Below are positions 56,096 through 64,000 of a stretch of DNA of 64,000 nucleotides, piece by piece. The notes under the pieces were generated by a model. It searched no databases and was not told the DNA's origin. It saw only the letters and a list, made by a program, of their open reading frames with translations. Source of the stretch: Adineta ricciae (taxonomy: Eukaryota; Rotifera; Eurotatoria; Adinetida; Adinetidae); assembly GCA_905250025.1 (NCBI GenBank), contig CAJNOJ010000208.1, positions 120,455-184,454 on the forward strand. Direction: 5' to 3'. Positions within the stretch are counted from its first letter, which is position 1; every line of letters starts with the position of its first letter. The translations under genes and the position numbers were made by a program.

Positions 56096-57172
56096 ATGTC
56101 TTCGACATCATTTATTGATCTTCGTTCAGATACGGTAACAAAACCGACAGCAGAAATGCGTCAAGCCATGTTTGAAGCAGAAGTTGGCGATGATGTCTAC
56201 GGTGATGATCCAACAGTTTTAAAACTACAAGATATGGCAGCGAAGTTATTAGGCAAACAAGCAGCATTATTCGTTCCATCGGGAACTATGGCCAATCTTA
56301 TTTGTGTTCTTAACCATTGCTCACAATTTGGCTCGGAAATGATCCTAGGCGATGAAAGTCATATACATCTGTTTGAACAAGGTGGATGTTCTACCTTGGG
56401 TAGAGTTCATCTAAGAACGGTTCCGACACAACAAGATGGAACACTTCGGATTCAAGATATTGAGCAACGAATTCGAACTGTAAAAGATGATGCTCATTTT
56501 CCTCGCACGAAACTGGTTTGTTTAGAAAACACGCACAATCGTATGGGAGGAAAAGTGTTAACAGTTGAATACATTCAAAGCGTCGGACAGTTATGTCAAC
56601 AATATGGAATTAAATTACATATGGACGGTGCCAGATTGATGAATGCTGCAGTTGAACTGGACGTTGATCCAGCGGTATTAGTCGAATGCTGTGATTCGGT
56701 TTCGTTGTGTTTATCGAAAGGCTTAGCAGCACCGATGGGCTCTCTTATTGCCGGTACGGAAGAATTTATTCGAGAAGCAAGGCGATTACGGAAAGTATTG
56801 GGTGGAGGATTGAGACAAGTCGGTATTGTAGCGGCTGCTGGTATTGTTGCATTGACACAAATGCCGAAATTATTAAAATTAGATCATCAGCATGCGAAAT
56901 TACTTGCTCAAGGATTAGCAAAACTACCTGGCTGCAAAATCGATCCTGAGAAAGATGTGCAAACAAATATTGTCTTTTTCGAAATTGATTCTCAAAAGAT
57001 TCAAATCGATGCATCTGCAGTAGCTCAAAGCTTAGAAGTGCAGCATGGAATATTGATAGGTGTTAGCGGAAAGTGGAAATGTCGATTGCTGACACATTAT
57101 ATGATTACCAAAGAAAATGTGGAATATGTTTTAGAACAGATGAAGAATGTCTTCGAAAAAAATCGAATTTAA
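56096..57172 (+). CDS. Low-specificity L-threonine aldolase, copy A
   Basis: 358 residues, nearly identical to the 33927 copy (differences confined to a couple of residues near the C terminus, such as EVQHG for EVEHG). The Lys208 PLP site and the other motifs are intact. Most nucleotide differences are silent, which points to purifying selection in both copies. Confidence 0.92.
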   Translation: MSSTSFIDLRSDTVTKPTAEMRQAMFEAEVGDDVYGDDPTVLKLQDMAAKLLGKQAALFVPSGTMANLICVLNHCSQFGSEMILGDESHIHLFEQGGCSTLGRVHLRTVPTQQDGTLRIQDIEQRIRTVKDDAHFPRTKLVCLENTHNRMGGKVLTVEYIQSVGQLCQQYGIKLHMDGARLMNAAVELDVDPAVLVECCDSVSLCLSKGLAAPMGSLIAGTEEFIREARRLRKVLGGGLRQVGIVAAAGIVALTQMPKLLKLDHQHAKLLAQGLAKLPGCKIDPEKDVQTNIVFFEIDSQKIQIDASAVAQSLEVQHGILIGVSGKWKCRLLTHYMITKENVEYVLEQMKNVFEKNRI

Positions 57173-57649
57173 CACAAATGACTTTTTTTTACTGATTTAG
57201 ATATATAGATGTTAAATAAAAGATGCATGTGTTCCAGAAGCGAGTTTTCCAATCAAGTTAACTTTCTTATACATTTCTTCACAAAACCTTCGTAGTACGC
57301 CGATGAAGGCAAAACATAAACGAAGAAAGTCATTGCTAATGAAATTTATGAAGGTAAATAAGCAATAATAGCTATGAATAATTGTTGTTGATCAGTAATA
57401 CATTTGGATGCAATCATAATGAATGAACTGAAGAGACGATGTTTACTCGCTCAAATTTGTTTAACACGGGCATAGATAATAACTAGAATAGTTATCGAGA
57501 TAAGGCAAATCAAAAGTGGAATAGAGTAGAATTGATGAGCTTGATGGCGGTATTTGATCAAACGCCATTGTCGATCACCGTTTCGAGGATCCGTAACCAA
57601 ATTGGTTAGGCGCTGCGTCAGTAGTTAAAGCAGGCCAGCAAATGAAGTT

Positions 57650-57892
57650 GATCCAGTGGTCATCGTCGAAATGGAAGCACCTGAGCCTTATAGTCCGAAT
57701 GATATTGCTAAGATAGTTGGCGATATCTTAGGAAAGTCAGTACCAGCAACTGCGATATCAGAAGATGATGTGCGAGCATTCTGTACAAAATGCGGATGGT
57801 CAAAGCTCACAGCTGACAATTCGATTGAAATATTCAAAGGATTTGATGATGACACTATTCGTTGGACAACAGGTGGTAAATTTTACAAATAA
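57650..57892 (+). pseudogene. NmrA-like remnant, copy A
   Basis: Keeps YSPNDIAKIVGDILGKSVPATAISEDDVRAF and TIRWTTGGK (without the stop of the other copy), but then ends at GKFYK-stop through a deletion. It lacks an upstream start region, which is partly deleted compared with 35484-35520. Confidence 0.65.
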
Positions 57893-58163
57893 CTTTTCAA
57901 TGGTTATCTGTACGTGTGTGCGAGTGCGAATTAATTGAGGTAGAACGCTGTTGCCGACGAATTATTATTTTATTGTAAACATGATACAGCGATTTTCTGG
58001 AAAAATTCGATGTCTCTTTAGATCAGTATCTCGAGAGAAAAATTATCTTATAAGTAGAAATATCCTCAATCTAGATGAATTCAAAATGTTTACGTCAATA
58101 GCAAAACCTTTCCAATGGAGAATTACGTAAAAAAATATTTACAATCATCAACGCAAAGAAACT

Positions 58164-60128
58164 CTATTTAAGATTAGGAATACGAAGATCATAGCCAACA
58201 AATTTTCGTCCGTGATCCTCTTCGCGACTACTTTCTAGCCATAATCTAATTCTTAAATCATTTGTTGCAGTTTGTTGCTCTGACAGTTGTTCACCTTCAT
58301 ATCGCTGACCGGCACTTATCGGTGTTACATGGCTTTTACGACATGAAAAGCAGTGTGTTTGTGCCACAACTACAGAAGATGTGAACGTATTGGATCTCTC
58401 TTCAAAACAACACCAGTTTCTATTCGGACGAAATTTTTTATGGAAAGCTTTGGCACCATTTTCCGGTTTTCGATTGAAAAAATCGATTACTTCTTCCTCT
58501 GTATCATCCACTGGTGTCCAGTTAGTACGAAATCGATGCGCAACTTGAATAGCCGTTTTTGACGGTGGCATATTTACAATAGCTGATGAAATGATCTGAT
58601 ACATTAATTTCGCATCATTGATCGACAATGGTCGATGATTTCCACGAGTCTGAAATCGACTAATTCCACAACAGTGAACATCACCACTGAAAAAAGTTAT
58701 TCGTACTCTTTTCTTCTCAGCCAGCTGCTGAAAACGAACGAGAGCACGATTTCGCTCATCGACATGTGCTTCATGTGTCCATTCGTCGAGAAGATCATCA
58801 TAGAGTTCAGGCAGACCAAAAATAGAATTGGTTTTTTTGACAGGTGGAAGCTTTCGCCATTTATTTGGAAGATTCTTCATCTTTTCGAAAATTGATTCAG
58901 CAATACGAACGCGAACAAACGAAAACGGAACAGGAAACACAATAATTAAATGTTCGATATCATCGAGCTCATTTTCAAGCCGATCGAAGATCATTTGCCA
59001 GGAGTTTTCATGATGTACAGCTTCCGTATTACGTTCAGTCCTCTCATCCATACCCATAATCGCCAGATGTCGACCACATCGTGCGAACAAATTGTAACCT
59101 TCATGTCCAAACAGATAATGTTCTCGTGCTCGATCCAATGTCGTATGATGTTGAAAGAGAAGCCGCATCTTCTGTGCCGCGCCAAATAATCCCATCATCA
59201 TGGGACTATCATGCAGTAGAGGTGGATATGATCCGGCACCATCGAATATATCATGATCATCCCACATCATTAAGCTCGGAATCGATTGTAGTGCTTTTCT
59301 AACTTCCAGACGACAATTCCAATTTTCAACGTAAGTATTAAAATAGTATTCTTCAACCTGTTCTTTTAAATCATCACGAAAATCTGTCGTCCATTTGGCA
59401 TTCCATTCCATATTGACCCATGCACGAAGAAATGGTACGTCTTCGAAAATAAAGTCAATGTAAATCTGATCACCACCCCAGAATAATAAATGTAAAGGTT
59501 CCTCGTCGTGAACCGAAAGAAGATGGTTCCAAACATTCGAACAAGTTAAATCCATAGCTACTTCTTTGGGAACATATGCATCGAAACCATTGCAAGAAAA
59601 GAAACCTCCTCGCCACTTCTGCTCGAGACGAGGAACATAGAAGTGACCATTACTTTTCTCGTTCTCATCATCCCACAGAATCGTCCACTGAATCCTTTCA
59701 TTACCTTCACCGGAACGTAATTCAATGAAAAGATTAACACGATATGCACGCAAATTGAACAGGTTCTCGTATAGAACTTCCCAATTGAAGTCGATTTTCA
59801 CATCCGATTGAAATTCGACTGTTGGTCGTTTATCCGATGAAATATGTCGAAAGATTAACATGCTTCCTTTCCACGTCATATTCTTTAGGTCAGTGGTGAG
59901 AAATTGAAGAAATGGTCCTAGTTTTTGCCCCGGTAGTCGTGGTGGATGAACGATCACGGACGAGTCTGTTTTCGGTTCACCTGATGGATCCGCATCAGGA
60001 ACTCTTGATGTTGTCAATTTCGGTGGAGGGTAATCACCCGTATATTTAGGATCAGGATTGACTGGATTCGGAGCATTAGCATTCCAATCACCATATTTAT
60101 CTTTCATGTTCGAATTATTCTCATCCAT
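58164..60128 (-). CDS. PhoD-like metallophosphatase, copy A
   Basis: 654 residues, the same length as the 36121 copy. GGDQIY, WDDHDIFDG and GDVHCCG are intact. Scattered conservative changes, no indels. The Pro-rich N terminus is conserved, so it is probably functional. Confidence 0.85.
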   Translation of the reverse strand: MDENNSNMKDKYGDWNANAPNPVNPDPKYTGDYPPPKLTTSRVPDADPSGEPKTDSSVIVHPPRLPGQKLGPFLQFLTTDLKNMTWKGSMLIFRHISSDKRPTVEFQSDVKIDFNWEVLYENLFNLRAYRVNLFIELRSGEGNERIQWTILWDDENEKSNGHFYVPRLEQKWRGGFFSCNGFDAYVPKEVAMDLTCSNVWNHLLSVHDEEPLHLLFWGGDQIYIDFIFEDVPFLRAWVNMEWNAKWTTDFRDDLKEQVEEYYFNTYVENWNCRLEVRKALQSIPSLMMWDDHDIFDGAGSYPPLLHDSPMMMGLFGAAQKMRLLFQHHTTLDRAREHYLFGHEGYNLFARCGRHLAIMGMDERTERNTEAVHHENSWQMIFDRLENELDDIEHLIIVFPVPFSFVRVRIAESIFEKMKNLPNKWRKLPPVKKTNSIFGLPELYDDLLDEWTHEAHVDERNRALVRFQQLAEKKRVRITFFSGDVHCCGISRFQTRGNHRPLSINDAKLMYQIISSAIVNMPPSKTAIQVAHRFRTNWTPVDDTEEEVIDFFNRKPENGAKAFHKKFRPNRNWCCFEERSNTFTSSVVVAQTHCFSCRKSHVTPISAGQRYEGEQLSEQQTATNDLRIRLWLESSREEDHGRKFVGYDLRIPNLK

Positions 60129-60665
60129 TTTCTTCTTGAATGAAAAATGAATTCTGACAAGAAAAGTTTCTACACACCATGTGTAAAAAAATTCTTTTTT
60201 TTACTCAATCATCACCTCTCTCCTCTTAGAAGAACGACAAAATACACTCGATCGACACACAACGCAATGCTGCTTAGTGACGATAGGAGCTGCTGTACAT
60301 ATTCAATAAGATTTCAGTTATGTTGAGAACCTTGGCTACCGATGAATTAATACATCAAAACATGCGATAGTATCATGTTCTATGCACTGTACATATATTT
60401 TTATTCTTTGATCATTATCGTTTTGGATACCTGACTTTTTTGTTTGGCTATATGATATAAACAAAAACACGTAATCCGGCTTTGTATTGGGTAAAAACGA
60501 AAGCAAAGGTGAAAAATACGTCAATACGCACGTTTTATCTATTACTCTCAGTTTAACCTGTACACGATTAAGTTCTTACGCATGGGATTATAGCGTATTT
60601 GCCGTATTTATTTAAGAAAGAAACATGATTATAAACAGATTTGTCTGTGGTCAATGCGGATGCTT
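60129..60665. other. Intergenic upstream of the PhoD-like gene, copy A
   Basis: Counterpart of 38086-38658, slightly shorter. Nothing was recognised. Confidence 0.45.
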
Positions 60666-60963
60666 TTACCATCCACCATATGAATAACCATAGCCACCAC
60701 CGTATCCACCAACACCTGGCGCACCACCATAAATTTGACCATATGTTGGATTAGAATTTCCACCCATGAAATTATCTAATCGTTCACCGAGAGCACCTAT
60801 AAATTTAAAAAAGTCATCTATAGCATGAAGAAGATCGTTTGTCATACATACTGTTTAATCCACCGGGAATGTTTTGTTGAATCCACATATCAGATCTCAT
60901 TTCTGAACTTCCACCGCCATATCCACCGCCATATCCGCCGTATCCACCGAATCCACCGTACAT
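60666..60963 (-). CDS. Small Gly/Tyr-rich protein with one intron, copy A
   Basis: Exons 60963-60852 and 60796-60666, 55-nt intron; 80 aa. It has four more residues than the other copy through one extra 12-bp GGY-G unit in the N-terminal repeat. The difference is in frame, and the intron boundaries are the same, supporting a real protein. Confidence 0.7.
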
Positions 60964-61737
60964 TTTGTATATATTATTAGATTAGTAAAAACGAACGATA
61001 AATTTGTTTTGATCAATGAATGAAAATCTGCTGGTGAAAACTTTGTTTATATACGAAAACCTTTTCTTACTCACTTTCTTGTGTACGTCACTGGCGAGAA
61101 ACACAAAACATCAACCAATTCATTCAACTATAACGCAAAACAATATTTCATTGACGTATATTTCTTTGTCTTCTTTCTCCCCACCTACCTATCTGTTTGT
61201 TATTCAAATTCTAATTTTAACATCTATTCTCTTTCTTTCCATTGAATCAACCGATTATTCATCTATTTCTCATTTTTATCACAAAAATACACCAAGTACT
61301 CGGATTTATGCAATAGAACAACCTTGATACTCACACGTGTTTATAACAAAATAAAGATAGTAACTATTTTGTGTAAACAACAGCAGATTCACAAGAATTT
61401 TTATCTATGCATACATACATTATAAGACTGTACTCTAATATATTGTGAAAAACTTGAAATATCACGCGCGTCATTCATTCCTCGTGCTCATCTCATAGTT
61501 TCTTTGAAGTGATATTCTTTTAGTTTTTCCTATGGCAAAGAGTTTACAGAAAAACACAAATAATCATCCCATTTGCCTTGTGATTACTCCGAAGAAGTGC
61601 GATGCATCTCGGACTCCATAACCAGAAAACGATAATGGATCTCTACTTTAAAAGTAATAGCAGATTTGTAAGATGTCTCTATTTATATGAACGAGTCTAA
61701 AAACCGGAGATAGCACTTTGTAAATGTTTTTTCAACT
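60964..61737. other. Intergenic, nothing recognised (copy A)
   Basis: Collinear with 38945-39734 with small deletions. Confidence 0.4.
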
Positions 61738-62198
61738 ATGACACTGCAAATTTTGCTCTATCTATTCATACTGGCAGTTCTAGTGAGTTCGCTGGATTTC
61801 CGTTCACTAAGTTTTTCGAAACTGGTTGGAATGAAATATCAATGTAACGATACGACTTGTTCATCGATTGGTGCCGTGAGAAACATTGACTCGGATAATG
61901 TGGCAATAGTACACTTTTAAATCAATCTGCCTACGCTACGGGTTCTGGCTCCTATTCGGTAAAAATAGCTTATTTAAATAATGACCAAAAACCTGATGTT
62001 ATCGTTGCAAATTATAATGATAATAATGTGAGTATTCTCCTTAATAATGGTATTGGAGGCTTTTTCTTACAAATGACTTATGCCATCGGAGTTTATCCGT
62101 TTCTTTTGGGAGTGAATGATATCGATGGTGACAATAAACTCGATATTATAACTGTAAATCGAAGCTCAAATGATATTGCTGTTCTTCGACAATGTTAA
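61738..62198 (+). pseudogene. FG-GAP/VCBS-repeat secreted protein, frameshifted, copy A
   Basis: Same signal peptide (MTLQILLYLFILAVLVSS) and Cys segment as at 39735, but a deletion of about 19 bp after VAI (near 61908) closes the frame at 61920. A larger deletion removes one to two repeats. The 5-A run that is expanded in the other copy is intact here. The last repeat (DIDGDNKLDIITVN) remains readable to a stop at 62196. Confidence 0.65.
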
Positions 62199-62404
62199 AC
62201 TATGGCTTTCAGACTCTATCGTATTTAATCTAATAAAAGATTTGAAAAATTCGTTGTTTACTGATGAAGTAATGACAGACACAAAATGAAAGGGAAAACA
62301 GTTTTGTTGATCATATAAGTAACGATGCAAAAAGGCGAATCCAAACGCACGAGCGAAAGTGTCTCAGAGGAAAGTTTATTGTTTATCAAAGAAGAAGGTT
62401 TCTG

Positions 62405-63309
62405 TTAATATAATTCAGTACTGCTAGACGCTTTACGGTCGGCCGTTCCACCGACGATAAGTACTTGTCCGTGCGATAATGGAGAAACTGTGTAATGTTG
62501 TCGAAGGTATGTCATATTACTACTAAAAATCCATTTTTTTGCTAATACGTTTAATAATTCAAAACTTGCTACTAGCTCATTATCAGAAACCCAACCAATA
62601 ATTAATACATTGCTATTACTTAATAGAACTGCTGAATGTTGTACTCGTACGACATGATACTGTTTCCAACACGGATAACTAGTACAATTCCATTTTTTAA
62701 TACAACTGTTGTATAATCTCCTTCATCGAGAATTCGGCTTGTACTGCTTATCAACGTCTCAGAGCAGTATGAAGAGCCCGCGCACGAGTCATATTACCTG
62801 TCTCATTCCAAATTCCTGTTGCTGGATTGTAGATTTCAGCACTGTTCAAATAAGCATTATCGATGAATAGACCATCAAAAACTAATATTCTCCCATCGTT
62901 CAAATGCGATGCTGTATGCAAGTATCGTGCATGCTTCATAGTTTTAGGAGACTTATTCATTGCTGTTGTTGTTGTTGTATTGCTCATTGAAGTTTCTAAG
63001 AAAAGATAGCCTGTCTTTTTTTGATAAAGAAGTAATCAGAACGAGACGATCTGCGTAACTCTTGTTGTCGTTTCCACAATCTGATTGATAATTATCGTAT
63101 TTGCTTTCTTCACAGTAACAACAATGATGATAATGGCAATAGCTAAGAGAGCTACACCAATAAGAATAAATATATGATTCTTCTTGCTGTTGGTTCGAAC
63201 TCTAAATTACAACTGAAGATTATTTTTGATTACGAATAAAAGATGAAGGATAAAATACTTACCGAACGGGCTGTGAAGATTAATAGCTTTGAACTTCATT
63301 TGTGTTCAT
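62405..63309 (-). pseudogene. Membrane kelch-repeat protein remnant, copy A
   Basis: The 5' exon (63309-63263) and transmembrane exon are preserved. The kelch exon starts at about 62995 but ends in a stop near 62751 after one and a half repeats. About 180 bp of kelch repeats present in copy B are deleted around 62660. The frame is more damaged than in copy B. Confidence 0.6.
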
Positions 63310-63441
63310 CGTTGACTAATGTAAATTGTGAATTTTTTCCACCTTTTATATTTTATATCTTTTCTCTTTTCAGATATCAACTTTTCACACAAAATCGAAC
63401 ATGCTTTGGTCTCTGTGTACAGATAGTTAAAATAAATGTTA

Positions 63442-63680
63442 GAAATAATAATAATTACAGACATGATAGACATGTTTCACTGGAATATTGCCTTATTGAA
63501 GTATCCTTTGGATTTGACGTCAGCGAAAGTATGCTCATTGCTGTGTTGACACAATTCTCGTTGTCATAGATGACGCTCTTGTATACAATCAAATTTCAAC
63601 TAGAGCAAAGATTGGTTACCTTTTGCATGAATACTTCCTACTCTTTCCAACATAATATTTTTCTCTTTTGTCGGTTTTCA
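63442..63680. other. 239-bp segment present only in copy A, between kelch and HWG-motif genes
   Basis: The sequence is identical on both sides to copy B (AAATGTTA before, TATTAAAAATGACATC after), where the two flanks are directly joined at about 42000. No terminal inverted repeats or target-site duplication are evident, so insertion here and deletion in the other copy are both possible. Confidence 0.7.
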
Positions 63681-63688
63681 TATTAAAA

Positions 63689-64000
63689 ATGACATCGTAC
63701 AATTATGCCACGATCACCGAAGCAGCTATATACAAACGTCCGAAACAAAGTGGACCTAATCTCGTTGGCCACTGGGGTGTCGTGGTCAATGTAGAAGGCC
63801 ATGGTAAATATCTTATTCATAATACGCCTGAATCAGGTACAGTTGCTACAGCGGCAAGTGACATGAGCCCAAAATGGACTTTAGTATCTTCCCTTCCAGT
63901 TCGTAGTAACAAAACGATTCGCGGTTGTATGCAAGCGTCCGGTGGTGCTCATACGAACTATGTATCATCCGCTTTAGCAAGATACATTATGGGAGACACA
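63689..64000 (+). CDS. HWG-motif protein, 5' part (copy A, runs off window)
   Basis: The first 104 codons of the 118-residue protein at 42008, with almost identical sequence (GHWGVVVNV, IRGCMQASGG). It is cut by the window end, not by damage. Confidence 0.6.
   Translation, partial: MTSYNYATITEAAIYKRPKQSGPNLVGHWGVVVNVEGHGKYLIHNTPESGTVATAASDMSPKWTLVSSLPVRSNKTIRGCMQASGGAHTNYVSSALARYIMGDT

Overview
The window looks like eukaryotic animal DNA, most likely a bdelloid rotifer. It is AT-rich, and its genes carry very short GT-AG introns (50-65 nt, several confirmed by reading frame across both sides). Animal genes (CTD phosphatase FCP1, ATPase inhibitor IF1, indoleamine dioxygenase, AIG1-like) sit beside families more typical of fungi or bacteria (a PHB depolymerase, a jacalin/metallopeptidase) and rotifer-style ADP-ribosyltransferases. 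Most of the locus is present twice, a few percent diverged and collinear. The taxon is inferred from gene content, not from a marker.

Layout. Five single N characters (2713, 7923, 17016, 48596, 54002) divide the window into six blocks: 1-2712, 2714-7922, 7924-17015, 17017-48595, 48597-54001 and 54003-64000. Every N falls inside a gene and the sequence jumps there. Alignment by eye shows that 7924-17015 + 48597-54001 + 54003-64000 form one copy (copy A). The end of 2714-7922 plus 17017-48595 form the other (copy B). The two are interleaved in the scaffold, which is most simply explained as two homologous haplotypes joined into one scaffold.

Gene order along the shared locus: HEPN/TPR/Sel1/MYND protein (-), ADP-ribosyltransferase with a membrane anchor and glycosylated ectodomain reached by splicing (+), IF1 (-), secreted PHB depolymerase (+), AIG1-like membrane protein (+), small receiver-like protein (+), a decayed gene, Cys-rich secreted peptide (-), indoleamine 2,3-dioxygenase (+), WxxW secreted protein (-), threonine aldolase (+), NmrA-like remnant (+), PhoD-like phosphatase (-), Gly/Tyr-rich peptide (-), FG-GAP/VCBS remnant (+), membrane kelch gene remnant (-), HWG-motif protein (+), FCP1 (-), VWA-PBZ protein (-), then a 93-bp satellite array that runs to a contig end. 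The first 7 kb hold a degraded non-LTR retrotransposon, parts of a secreted jacalin/metallopeptidase gene and a short non-autonomous DNA transposon.

Nothing shows the genes to be one pathway. The most striking features are the ADP-ribosyltransferase whose transmembrane segment and ectodomain are joined by a 59-nt intron (a soluble form would result if it is retained), a VWA protein with poly(ADP-ribose)-binding zinc fingers, a HEPN-MYND protein, and the interleaved haplotype structure, which affects any copy-number reading of this region.
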